This document shows positions 18,601 to 27,037 of a stretch of DNA of 33,053 bases, piece after piece; within the stretch, counting starts at the first letter, position 1; each line of letters starts with the position of its first letter. The notes below the pieces were generated by a model that searched no databases, was not told the DNA's origin, and saw nothing but the letters and a program-made list of their open reading frames with translations. Made by a program: the position numbers and the translations under genes. The stretch is from Cytophagales bacterium (lineage in GTDB: Bacteria; Bacteroidota; Bacteroidia; Cytophagales; 172606-1): positions 1 through 33,053 of the forward strand of contig JAUJNL010000070.1 in assembly GCA_030448185.1 (NCBI GenBank), read 5' to 3'.

Positions 18601-20168
18601 ATTGCGGCTGAAAGGTAAATTCCCGGTCAGAAAGCTTTCGGGCTCCCCGGAGAATTTCGAAATCAGTACCCTTCGATAACCCCAAGGCGGTTAACGCTTC
18701 ACTGGTTTGGTCGGCGTTGCGAACACCGGCGTTATTGGCAACGCGGCTGTACAAGTTGTTTACATTATTATCAATCACATCCCGCGATACGGTCCCTGAT
18801 TGAATTGCATTTTTATTGAAGGGCTCCTTTTCACCCAAGTCCAGGAAAGCAACCAGATTCCGCAGGGTCTCCGTATTATTATTCCGGTTGGTTACGTACA
18901 CTTCCATCCGGGTAATATTCACGCCGGAGTTTACGCCGGAAGCGGCACCCGACGAAATACCCCGGTTGGTAGAGGCCGAACCAGATCCCGAACCCGAAAG
19001 AGAATTATCACCGGTTGGAAAAGCGTTGTCACCTACCTGCTGATCGCCATCGGTAGTACGGTTACGGTTGGCAGCGGGTGTAGATGAAGAAGCAGTACCC
19101 GAGCCAAACACCGAAATATTCTGCAGGGAAGGCTCGTACTTCTTCCGGAAAAATTGTCCCAGCAGGAAGTGACGGTTGTCTTCGTAATCCGAAGCTTTCA
19201 CTTCAAACCGGCGCTTCTGCACGCCACCCTGCATATTTACTTCGTCGAGGCGGGCCCGCTGATTGGCCATGATGGTGGTGACGTTGAGCCGGCCAAAACG
19301 CAGCTGGGTTTTCAGACCAAACAGGTTTTGAGCCCCCGTAATGAGGGTGCTATTGAGGGGCATGCTTACGTTACCCGCTTCGATCTTTTGAATAATGTCT
19401 TCTTCAAAACCGGTGTAGTCCAGCTTCAGGTTCTGCTCAAACTGAAAAGAAGCCTTCGAATCAAAATTTCCGGTCAGCTTCATTTTTTCCCCTACTTTGC
19501 CGGTAAAGTTAATACTCATCTGCTGGTCGAAGTCCAGCGGCAGAAAATAGCGTTGCTGCCTGACGGGCAGGTTAGGGTTGGCTACTTTTTGATACTGGGC
19601 GCCAAAGTCCAGGCTTACAAAACCATTGGTCTGGAAATCGATGTAACTACCGCCGAAAATACGATCCAGCGTGGGACCCACGTATATTTTGGGGATCAGC
19701 CGGCGACCGGTTACCTCACTCTTCCCCTCGGCGCCCTCCGACTTGCTGCGCCAGTAATCACGGGCCAGCCAGCCATCCTGATACCGCGAAAATTCATCCT
19801 GACTCAATGACATCGGCGGACGGTAATCATAGCTCCAACCTTCTCATCTGAATCGTAATAGTACCTGCCGTATCAGCCGTAATATCCGTCTTGATGTTGC
19901 CGGGGTTCCGGCAGGCACCAGCGCAGTGAACTGAGCGGCCGGCTGGTATACGGGTCGCCGTAGCGGTCACGGGGCATAAAAGTAGGGCCGCGACGAACCC
20001 GCTTCAGGAATCTCTTTTAGTTGTGTCACGCCGGGTCGTATCAGCCAAGGAGGCGTAGGAGTAGTGCTGCCCTGCCGGACGTGAATCGGACTCCACGTCA
20101 GCAAACCAGGTTGCCAGTGCAAACAATATTCCTCCTGAAAACAGTATATGGTTGGTAGCCTTAGGCAA
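12659..20168 (-). CDS. sprA: SprA, type IX secretion outer-membrane translocon; N-terminal segment frameshifted
   Basis: SprA (Sov) is the giant outer-membrane barrel through which type IX cargo leaves the cell, also needed for gliding. An uninterrupted 2384-codon frame (12659-19813) carries the family sequence from MSLSQDEFSRYQDGWLARDY and RRLIPKIYVGPTLDRIFGGS to the C-terminal strand TVMRVGFNLRYSLSQ. The real N-terminus lies further upstream. A signal-peptide-like segment (MPKATNHILFSGGILFALAT, ending TWFADVES) can start at TTG 20168, followed by DTTRRDTTKRDS. Restoring about four indels between 19830 and 20008 gives RVRRGPTFMPRDRYGDPYTS and YDYRPPMSLSQ, linking it to the long frame. Full length is then about 2500 aa, normal for SprA. 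It is downstream of ruvA and maeB, the conserved Bacteroidota order. Confidence 0.93.
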
Positions 20169-20600
20169 GGGTAGAAAGATTAACTGGGAATTATAGATTT
20201 GAATAGCGGCCCTACACGGATGCTTTATGCCGGGCAATTACACTTTTTGCTCCATATACACTACCGGAGCCCGGTAACTGAACAGTAGCCAAATAACCTT
20301 TCCGGGTTCTATGCGTAAGAACATATTGATCCATGATTGCAGCAAAAATATGCTTGCGATACAGTTTATGACAATGAAACATTGTTGTTGGGCTGAATGA
20401 GCAAACTAAGGGCTGGTAAATTTCAGATCAATAATAAAACGGTTTTTGTGGAATAAAAGTGGTGCAATAAAGCTACTTAAATTCTAGTGATCTATCCTTT
20501 TTTACCGGGTATTTACTCAGATTTTAAGGATTTTATATCTACTTAAAAGTGTAATATCGATTACCTGAATTACCAGAAAGCAAAAACTTATTTTTTCTGA
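20169..20600. other. Intergenic region between ruvA and sprA
   Basis: A 432-bp AT-rich gap with both flanking genes on the minus strand. It contains a good Bacteroidota promoter match for sprA (20343-20374), implying that sprA can be transcribed independently of ruvA with a leader of about 165 nt. An open frame begins at 20237 but only its part from 20168 onward resembles SprA. I see no RNA gene. Confidence 0.5.
20343..20374 (-). promoter_or_regulatory. Candidate Bacteroidota promoter for sprA
   Basis: On the minus strand TTG (20372-20374) is followed after 21 nt by TATTTTTG (20343-20350), matching the TTG / TAnnTTTG consensus with acceptable spacing. It would start transcription about 165 nt before the sprA start. 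This is the only promoter match in the window with both elements. Confidence 0.52.
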
Positions 20601-21197
20601 TTACCCTGCTTTCAGCGCCAGCCGGATTAGTTGTTCCAGCGTAATTTGATTCCCCTCCCGTTTCAGCACACTTTCAATGCTCTTTTCAGCCACATTCCGG
20701 GGAATACCAAGGGTTGTCAATGCAGATAACGCTTCACTGCGAAGGGTATTGTTTGAGGTAACCGGTAAAGAAGGCACCGAAGGTGTAAGATATAGATCTT
20801 TTTTTATCTTATCCCGCAGTTCAAGGATCACCCGCTGGGCGGTTTTTGTCCCGATTCCCTTAATGCTCTGAATCATGCGGGTATCTTCCGAGGCTATAGC
20901 TTCCTGGATACCGGATGCCGATGCGGAGGAAAGCATTACCAGGGCTGTGTTCGGCCCAATGCCGGATACGCTGATCAGATCCAGAAATACTTTTTTCTCG
21001 GCCCGGTCCATAAACCCATACAGGGTGTGGGCATCTTCCTTTACGTGCAGGTAGGTTTGCAGACGGCACTTCTCTCCTTCCTTCAACGCACCGTACGTCT
21101 GCAGCGAAATACGGATTTCGTACCCTACCCCTTGCACGTCAATGATGGCATAAGAGGCATCTTTATAGGTAAGCGTCCCGTCAATGTAGGCAATCAT
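20601..21197 (-). CDS. ruvA: Holliday junction DNA helicase subunit RuvA
   Basis: Tetrameric junction-binding subunit that loads the RuvB motor for branch migration. The 198-aa protein starts at the ATG at 21197 (MIAYIDGTLTYKDASYAIID); the open frame extends 25 codons further upstream, but those codons are translated repeat DNA. Domain I (OB fold) covers residues 1-62 with GVGYEI and HTLYGF. Domain II holds two helix-hairpin-helix motifs, VSGIGPNTALVML (77-89) and IKGIGTKTAQRVILELRDKI (112-131). The C-terminal domain III (SEALSALTTLGIP...) contacts RuvB. It lies between maeB and sprA as in many Bacteroidota. No lesion. A 14-nt tandem repeat sits immediately upstream of the start codon. Confidence 0.96.
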   Translation of the reverse strand: MIAYIDGTLTYKDASYAIIDVQGVGYEIRISLQTYGALKEGEKCRLQTYLHVKEDAHTLYGFMDRAEKKVFLDLISVSGIGPNTALVMLSSASASGIQEAIASEDTRMIQSIKGIGTKTAQRVILELRDKIKKDLYLTPSVPSLPVTSNNTLRSEALSALTTLGIPRNVAEKSIESVLKREGNQITLEQLIRLALKAG

Positions 21198-21202
21198 AAT
21201 AT

Positions 21203-21250
21203 GTTCGATTGGCGATGTTCGATTGGCGATGTTCGATTGGCGATGTTCGA
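21203..21250. repeat. Tandem array of a 14-nt repeat (3 full copies plus 6 nt)
   Basis: The unit GTTCGATTGGCGAT repeats exactly at 21203-21216, 21217-21230 and 21231-21244, with GTTCGA remaining at 21245-21250. It begins 6 bp upstream of the ruvA start codon, so it forms the ruvA leader. The same unit in the opposite orientation lies at 21749-21762, on the far side of the four-helix-bundle gene. Confidence 0.92.
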
Positions 21251-21323
21251 AGTAAAATTTCAGAGTGAACACTATCTATCTGAAATCATCAATTGTACAT
21301 CATTGCTAGAACATCAGCGCATT

Positions 21324-21674
21324 TTAGTTTTTATCTTTTGCTGTTTTCTTAGCAGTTACCGCTATAGAAAGAATTTGGTTCGCCTCATCTTTCAACCATT
21401 GCAGCTTCAGGTTGTCTTTGAATCCTAACTCTTCCAGTATTTCTAACCAAAACATTGTTTCATCGGCTTCTTCTTCTACAATATTCAACTTATTGATAAA
21501 ATCCGGTTTTGATTTAGCCCTATGCACAGCCCGATAATTAGCCCCTACAGAGGTAGCCGCCCGGATAAGTTGTTTGGAAATAATCCAGTATGCCTGCTTC
21601 TGAGGAAAAGTATCACAGAATTGAATTGTTTCTACCGCCAAGCGTTTTGTCCGCTGCTGAATTAGTTCTCTCAT
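21324..21674 (-). CDS. Four-helix-bundle protein (23S rRNA intervening-sequence / S23 family)
   Basis: A 116-aa all-alpha protein with the family hallmark SVGANYRAVHRAKSKPDFIN followed by KLNIVEEEADETMFWLEIL. It has no signal peptide. Relatives (TIGR02436, about 115-120 aa) were first found encoded in intervening sequences of 23S rRNA genes and occur widely as stand-alone genes in Bacteroidota. They form pentameric four-helix bundles related to Avd, the accessory protein of diversity-generating retroelements. Their cellular role is unknown. The ATG at 21674 begins MRELIQQRTKRLAVETIQFC. The gene interrupts the otherwise conserved maeB-ruvA neighbourhood and is flanked on both sides by inverted copies of a short repeat, which suggests a mobile cassette. 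No reverse transcriptase or variable repeat is present in the window. Confidence 0.9.
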   Translation of the reverse strand: MRELIQQRTKRLAVETIQFCDTFPQKQAYWIISKQLIRAATSVGANYRAVHRAKSKPDFINKLNIVEEEADETMFWLEILEELGFKDNLKLQWLKDEANQILSIAVTAKKTAKDKN

Positions 21675-21746
21675 TGGTAAATATTCAATTTTGATCCAAT
21701 CCCTTTTCCCATATTTTGAAGCATTCTTAAGTCTTCTCTATTTGAC

Positions 21747-21765
21747 ACATCGCCAATCGAACATC
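21747..21765. repeat. Inverted single copy of the 14-nt repeat at the maeB end
   Basis: ACATCGCCAATCGAACATC is the exact reverse complement of 21214-21232 (and 21228-21246) in the array upstream of ruvA. Degenerate continuation (ACATCGCACATC) reaches 21780, the first base of the maeB stop codon (21780-21782). The repeats thus flank the four-helix-bundle gene head to head. Confidence 0.88.
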
Positions 21766-21779
21766 TAAACATCGCACAT

Positions 21780-24071
21780 CTAAATCACAAACTGTCCGGC
21801 TTCAGCTGCCTTCAACTCCTGGGCTTCCACTACGGCAATGGCGACCATGTTTACAATTTCCCGGATCGAACTGCCCAACTGCAATACGTGCACCGGTTTG
21901 CGCATTCCCATCAGGATCGGCCCGATCACTTCCGATTCACCGATTTCCTGCAGGAGTTTGTAGCCAATATTTCCCGAAGCCAAATTAGGAAAAATAAGGG
22001 TATTAGCCCCCGTATCGGCCAGATCACTAAATGGATAATTCTCCCGCAGCAAGCGGGTATTAAGGGCTACGTTGGCCTGAATGTCTCCATCAATCACCAG
22101 CTCAGGATATTTCTGTTTGGATTTACGGGTTGCCTCGATCACCTTAGCCGGTATTTCGCCGGGATTAGAGCCGAAGTTGGAATAAGACAACACGGCAATG
22201 CGGGGCTCCACGTCGAAGAAACGTACTTTCCGGGCATTAAGCCCGATAATTTCGACCAGTTCATTGGCAGTTGGATTTTAGTTCACCGTGGTATCCGCAA
22301 AAAAGAACGTTTCTTTTTTGTTCTGAATGATGTACATACCTGCTACCCGGTTGCGACCTTCTTCTACTCCGATTACCTGCAGTGCCGGCCGGATGGTCCG
22401 GGCATACTCCTTGGTCAGGCCCGAAATCAAGGCATCCGCTTCGCCGGTGGCCACCATCATGGCGCCGAAGTAGTTACGGTCTTTCATCAGTTTACGGCTG
22501 TCGTACAGGGTAAGGCCCTTCCGTTGCCGCTTCTGGTAAAGCATCTGCGAATAACGGTCGAGCCGTTCGTGCTCCTCGTACACATCAATAATCTGGCAAT
22601 TGCTGTCCAGCTCGATTTTATTTTCCCGGATAATTTGTTTGATCTTAGCCTTGTTTCCCAGTAAAATCGGAATGGCAATGCGTTCATCCTGGATGATCTG
22701 AGCGGCCTTCAGAATCTTATAGGTGTCGGCTTCCGCAAATACTACCCGCTTAGGTTCTTGCCGGGCCCGGCCAATTACCCGAGACATCAACCGCTGGTCG
22801 ATACCAACGCGTTTTCCAGCTCAGTATGGTAGGTATCCCAGTCAGGAATGGGTCGGCGGGCCATCCCGGATTCCATGGCTGCTCTGGCTACGGCGGCGAA
22901 ATAGTAGTAATCAGACGCGGGTCAAGGGGCTTCGGAATCAGGTATTCACGCCCAAAAGAAAGGGTATTATTTTCGTGTTTTATTTACTAACTCGGGAACT
23001 GGTTCTTTGGCTAAAAAGTCGGCAATGGCCCGCACGGCGGCCAGTTTCATTTCCTCATTGATCTCAGTGGCGCGTACATCCAGTGCCCCGCGGAAAATGT
23101 AGGGAAAGCCCAGTACATTATTAACCTGATTGGGATGATCCGAACGGCCGGTAGCCATAATGATGTCCGGACGCGAAGCCATTGCCAGATCGTAGGCGAT
23201 TTCGGGGTCCGGATTGGCCAGTGCAAACACGATTGGGTTATCAGCCATTACTTTCAGGTGTTCCGGCGAGATCACATTACCCGCCGAAAGACCCAGAAAC
23301 ACATCGGCTCCGGCCATTGCCTCCATCAGGTTCTTGATTGGTCGGGCAGTGGCAAACGCACGGCGGATATCATCCAGGTCCTGGCGGTCCACGTGCAGAA
23401 TCCGTTGATATCATTCATGACAATATCTCTGACTTCACCCCCAGGGCTATATACAACTTTACGCAGGCAATAGCCGCGGCCCCGGCTCCGTTTACTACCA
23501 GCTTGATTTCCCCGATCTGCTTGTTTACTACTTCAAGGGCATTGAGCAGCGCCGCCGACGAAATAATGGCAGTACCATGCTGGTCGTCGTGCATTACGGG
23601 GATATTCATTAGCCGCCGGAGTTCCTGCTCGATATAAAAACACTCCGGTGCCTTGATATCCTCCAGGTTTACGGCGCCAAAAGTAGGTTCCAGTGATTTT
23701 ACAATCCCGGACGAACTCGGCCGGATCGAACAATCCTATTTCGATATCGAATACATCAATACCGGCAAATTTTTAAATAACACCCCTTTTCCCTCCATAA
23801 CGGGCTTAGAGGCATCCGGCCCGATATTACCTAATCCCAACACGGCCGTTCCATTGGAAATAACTGCTACCAGATTTCCTTTGGCAGTGTACTTATAGCT
23901 TTCTTCGGGGTTGGCGGCAATCTCCTTGCAGGGTTCGGCCACGCCTGGCGAATAAGCCAGTGCCAGATCAAGCTGTGAACTTAGCACTTTGGTAGGAACT
24001 ACCTCGATCTTGCCTGGCTGACCCTGAGAATGGTAAGCGAGGGCATCTTCTCTACGGATTTTAATGGTCAT
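21780..24071 (-). CDS. maeB: NADP-dependent malic enzyme (MaeB type, phosphotransacetylase-like tail), multiple lesions
   Basis: Converts malate to pyruvate and CO2. The span is 764 codons, normal for the MaeB fusion. Pieces in order: MTIKIRREDALAYHSQGQPG at 24071; LALAYSPGVAEPC and GNIGPDASKPVMEGKGVLFK; IDVFDIEIGLFDPAEF; NIPVMHDDQHGTAIISSAAL; IKLVVNGAGAAAIAC (NADP site); FLGLSAGNV and FALANPDPEIAYDLAMA; then the C-terminal PTA-like domain MSRVIGRARQEPKRVVFAEA to ELKAAEAGQFVI. About seven frame changes (near 23770, 23708, 23430, 23401, 22957, 22888 and 22811) and an in-frame TAA at 22278-22280 break it. Several are single-base homopolymer changes. The MaeB tail usually serves regulation rather than acetyl transfer. 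Either a badly sequenced functional gene or, less likely, a pseudogene. Confidence 0.9.
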
Positions 24072-24117
24072 GCGTGGATAGGGTGGCGCAGCTAAGCTAC
24101 GCGGAAGGTTGACCCTT

Positions 24118-24125
24118 CAAAATTA
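24118..24125 (-). promoter_or_regulatory. Candidate -7 box for maeB
   Basis: Minus-strand TAATTTTG matches TAnnTTTG and lies about 47 bp before the maeB ATG. No TTG is visible at the expected upstream distance. Confidence 0.42.
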
Positions 24126-24178
24126 GAAGAATTATTGGAGAACTTAGGCTTTTTAAAGAGGGATGCGCACAAAGCCCA

Positions 24179-24707
24179 TCAAGACCGTCCGTATTCCTTA
24201 ATTACCTTCACCAGATGCGGCAGCACTCCCTCTATCAGCGCCTTCTCGTGCTCAGTCCACTGATGGGAGTACCAAACATGGCAGGTTGCAGAATACCCCA
24301 CAATTGACCCGCTTCGAAAATGTGCGCATGAACAAGAGCCCGGTGGCCAAAGGTATGGTTCTCAAAGTCACGATTAAGCACGTCCGGGGGAGGCAGTTTG
24401 CACATCTTCGACGTATACGGAAGGCTTGCCAGCCAAAGCGGCGGCAAATAAGGGATCTTCTTTCGGTAATTCCTTCGTATCCTCCTGCCAATCCGGCTGG
24501 ATTACATCAGTACGCTTTCGTTTTTCCGCCAGCAAAAAGCAATCCGTCCCCGGCGTTGGACCGGTTGTCTTACATATAAAAAGCACCGGTGGGCGCCTAG
24601 TTGTTCTCGGTCAACCTGACTATTTCTGTAAGTAGTGTACCTGCAGCCATACCAGAATGTAATACTGATTGGTAAGCGGGGTTAGCATTCCTGTGTCCAT
24701 CTTTCAT
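24179..24707 (-). CDS. Small GAF-like domain protein, broken by frameshifts
   Basis: Frame-joined, the minus strand gives a protein of about 175 aa. It reads MKDGHRNANPAYQSVLHSGM, GTLLTEIVRLTEN, then CFLLAEKRKRTDVIQPDWQE, EDPLFAAALAGKPSVYVEDV, NRDFENHTFGHRALVHAHIF, EAGQLWGILQPAMFGTPHQW, and TEHEKALIEGVLPHLVKVIK ending EYGRS. The C-terminal half resembles the second half of a GAF domain (G-LWG-L core, W-T-x-x-E-x-A-L helix), so a small cytosolic ligand-binding or redox sensor is possible. At least three indels are required: about 24267 (CCCC to CCC), about 24385 and about 24595. The start is uncertain; an ATG at 24723 is an alternative. It is not in a clear operon, being 107 bp upstream of maeB on the same strand. 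The function is a weak inference. Confidence 0.5.
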
Positions 24708-25145
24708 TTCTTTCAGGTTCCATACGCAGAAGTTTCATTTAGGATAGGTTATGCTGCCGTGGATTCTTACCAGACGCTTCTCGGTTTACCTGAGTACGAT
24801 TTACTTTTTATGATAAGACCCTTTCGATATAACGTCTGCTACGCTAAAAACAGAATTAATCTTAAGAATATACTTCTTAAATCACCCCCTTTAGGTAAAA
24901 GCTCCCATTCACCCAAGCTTTCTCTCAAACATAATAAATTCCTAAAAATTTAACTATTCCTATTTTTCACGATATAGTAAATTTTATTCAAATCGAATTA
25001 TTTTAAAAAAATATGTGTTTTATTTCAAAAAGAATAAAATTTAACAGACAAACCTGAATAATAATCGTATTTTATAACAAAATTCGCCATTTTGTAAAAT
25101 ATTTTCAAAACAAACAAAAATCAACTTTATAACTATTTCAATGCT
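24708..25145. other. AT-rich intergenic region
   Basis: A divergent gap between the GAF-like gene and a small secreted-protein gene. The right half (about 24940-25145) is extremely A/T-rich, with poly-A and poly-T tracts, and presumably holds the promoter of the gene at 25146. No TAnnTTTG match stands out. A plus-strand open frame across 24669-24953 has no family resemblance and no signal-like start. Confidence 0.4.
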
Positions 25146-25331
25146 ATGAAGAAGATACCATTGATCATACTATTAGGAATAGGGTGCGGTATATTTTCTG
25201 TTTCGGCTCAAAATAAATACCGGTCAGTCGCAGATCCATCTTTCTCAGTAGACAACTACAAACATCCCAATAAAGCCGCCGCAGCCCGTAAGAGAAAACC
25301 CTACGCCCCGGTTAGAGGTGTCATCGTATAA
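25146..25331 (+). CDS. Small secreted protein with NYKHPNKAAAARK motif
   Basis: A 61-aa protein: a signal peptide (MKKIPLIILLGIGCGIFSVSA, cut before Q) and a mature part of about 40 residues, NKYRSVADPSFSVDNYKHPN followed by KAAAARKRKPYAPVRG. To my knowledge the NYKHPNKAAAA motif recurs in tiny exported proteins of Cytophagales, with no known function. The mature part is very basic. Continuing in another frame past 25331 gives SSYNYKRMRDLWTPRNAYSI, so a small indel near the stop could be truncating a longer protein; I cannot decide between these. The ATG is set by the signal peptide and the AT-rich upstream region. Confidence 0.68.
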   Translation: MKKIPLIILLGIGCGIFSVSAQNKYRSVADPSFSVDNYKHPNKAAAARKRKPYAPVRGVIV

Positions 25332-25352
25332 CTATAAACGGATGCGGGATTT

Positions 25353-25574
25353 ATGGACGCCAAGAAATGCTTACTCTATAAGAATTTTTGCCCCGGGCAA
25401 TACACCAACCAGGCTATTTTAGTACTACCAGGCAACCGCATGGAGCATTATATTAATCCATTTCGTTTAAAGGATAATTATAAAGCGAATCACACACTAG
25501 GACCGGCTAGACGGCAATTAAAATCAGAGGATTTCATTATGGCGGATACGCACGAGAAACGTAATTCTGATTAA
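25353..25574 (+). CDS. Small ORF, possibly a second NYK-type peptide
   Basis: A 73-codon open frame 21 bp after the secreted-protein gene. I do not recognise the product. It has no signal peptide; residues 35-45 (NPFRLKDNYKANHTLG) share the DNYK core with the preceding small protein. The 3' half may be a real coding tail, perhaps one gene with the preceding ORF if an indel separates them. A bidirectional terminator follows about 130 bp later, which supports transcription up to here. Confidence 0.3.
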   Translation: MDAKKCLLYKNFCPGQYTNQAILVLPGNRMEHYINPFRLKDNYKANHTLGPARRQLKSEDFIMADTHEKRNSD

Positions 25575-25702
25575 CTAAAGTTTTACGCAAGTCGCTTTTC
25601 CCTTTTACAATTTCACGAAGGGAGCTAAGGACAAAGGGGATTTCAACCCTTTTCGTAGCATTAGTGCTTCATGCAACAATTGTTCTTCCCGCAAAAAGAG
25701 CC

Positions 25703-25741
25703 GGACCATCATTTCAGGTGAATAATCTGAAATGATGGTCC
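25703..25741. terminator. Bidirectional Rho-independent terminator
   Basis: A perfect 15-bp stem, GGACCATCATTTCAG (25703-25717) with CTGAAATGATGGTCC (25727-25741), 9-nt loop. On the plus strand it is followed by ATTCTCTTTTATA and on the minus strand by GGCTCTTTTTG, so it can serve the small plus-strand ORFs and the minus-strand sulfatase remnant, which converge here. Confidence 0.78.
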
Positions 25742-25789
25742 ATTCTCTTTTATACCTTCTCAATGTATCAACTCATTATCTATTGCCCT

Positions 25790-26209
25790 TTAATACTGCT
25801 TCGGATGCAGGTAGTCACCGTAGAGATATTTATAGTTCGTTTCAGCGGTATCTCCATACTATTGGATTTTTCAAGCCAGTCATATACTTCATTAGCCATC
25901 TGCCCAATAGTTTTCTGATGTTCAGGACTGGCAATCAGATTGTTCATTTCGTAAGGATCATGCTGCAGATCATAGAACTCATTCGTGTCCCAGATACCAT
26001 GGTACCGGACGGTCCATGTTGGGCGTCTTCAGACCGGAACTTTCCCGGTGAATCCGATGAAGTCGTACCGGTGGCCGTCACTAAGAATAAAAATAACATT
26101 TCTGGGTTTGGCAGCAGTTGTTTTTGCCGGCCATAGTTTGTGCATTTACAAAAAGATGGCTACCAGCCGCTACAACCAGCAATAAAGCAATTACAAAGGT
26201 TCTCTGCAT
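25790..26209 (-). pseudogene. Sulfatase remnant with a large internal deletion
   Basis: Minus strand from the ATG at 26209: signal peptide MQRTFVIALLLVVAAGSHLF, VNAQ, then after a one-base homopolymer loss TAAKPRNVIFILSDGHRYDF, IGFTGK, and GLKTPNMD. This is the N-terminal strand of an arylsulfatase with the metal-binding Asp of LSDGHR. It joins directly to RYHGIWDTNEFYDLQHDPYE, MNNLIASPEHQKTIGQMANE and VYDWLEKS, the conserved C-terminal end of the same family, finishing NYKYLYGDYLHPKQY after another one-base correction. About 140 codons remain of a protein normally near 480-500. The missing middle includes the formylglycine site (C/S-x-P-x-R), so no activity is possible. Either a true deletion or an assembly collapse. 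Confidence 0.78.
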
Positions 26210-27037
26210 AGAAAGGGGATTGAGGCAGTAGTCAGAAAAAGCGTCTGAGGCAACGAATCATCATCTGATGGTCCGGTTGATGTAATATAGGGAATCGGAT
26301 AACCTTTTTTTGTAACCACAGACAAAGGTAAAGTTTAAACCTGTGAGTATTTCTGTCATCCTGTTTTGGGATGTCTTTCCTATTTCTACCATACTGTAGG
26401 GTTAGAAACGGACGAAACGGATCTATAAAAAGGTAAACGTCTTTTAGACTACTTTTCGGGAAATTCTTGCATCTGTCCAAATGCCCTTGGTTGTAGCATT
26501 TTTTTCCTTTGACGGGAAAGGGGTTACTTGCTCTCAGATTCCCGGTCAATACCAAGTAGTACCAGGAGTAAGACCAGCAGCGCCGAAAAAAAACCGGGAA
26601 GTATTACAATTATTCTCTCAAATTCCCGATAAAATTATTTTTCTGAAATTTTTGAATTTTCTTTGCGACCCTTTTGTTTAACATTTAAAACTTCTGAGAA
26701 AAGGCGATTTTTTAAAACCTACTAATATAAAAGAACTTTTGCAATTAGTAAACTTTTTTCAATAGAAGATTTGTCAGATAATAAGACGGCGTTGTACTGA
26801 GATTCAAGAATCGCTGTAAGCACTTATTACTTACAGTTAAAACGGTTACCTCTCCCTTTACCACGTGTGGCTGTTATTCCTGGATAACCAGGAGCCGTAT
26901 TCTCTGAGCAATTCACAATATGAAGTAAAAGACGGGTCTGAAGACCGGAGAGTCGTTTGATGTCCAGTATATCAAACAATGGGTAGTTTTATCTAAAAAA
27001 ATATTTCAAGCTTTATACAATACATTTAGTAAACCAA
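26210..27037. other. Long intergenic region upstream of the sigma-factor gene
   Basis: An 828-bp gap. No gene is supported; an open frame at 26232-26555 (minus) looks random. The right part holds a run of small palindromes: GATTCAAGAATC (26801-26812), CTGTAAG/CTTACAG (26814-26820 with 26830-26836), CCACGTGTGG (26861-26870) and CCTGG-ATAA-CCAGG (26879-26892). These may be operator-like sites for the sigma-factor gene that starts at 27038. The region near the start is AT-rich (TATACAATACATTTAG). Confidence 0.4.

Noticed and set aside
19154..19810. 218-codon plus-strand open frame opposite sprA
   Set aside because: Antisense shadow of conserved SprA codons; no family resemblance and no start context.
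21203..21250. Short tandem repeats as a CRISPR array
   Set aside because: Units are contiguous 14-mers with no unique spacers and no cas genes.
21324..21674. Diversity-generating retroelement accessory gene (Avd)
   Set aside because: The protein is the S23-type relative, and there is no reverse transcriptase, template repeat or variable repeat nearby.
22268..23775. Programmed frameshifting or recoding in maeB
   Set aside because: Frame changes occur in many unrelated contexts and in many unrelated genes; no slippery-site plus structure pattern recurs.
25732..26136. 134-codon plus-strand open frame
   Set aside because: Lies opposite the sulfatase remnant, whose minus-strand reading has clear family motifs.
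26520..26620. Minus-strand peptide VILPGFFSALLVLLLVLLGI as a small membrane protein
   Set aside because: No credible start codon or ribosome-binding site and stops close upstream; composition alone is not enough.
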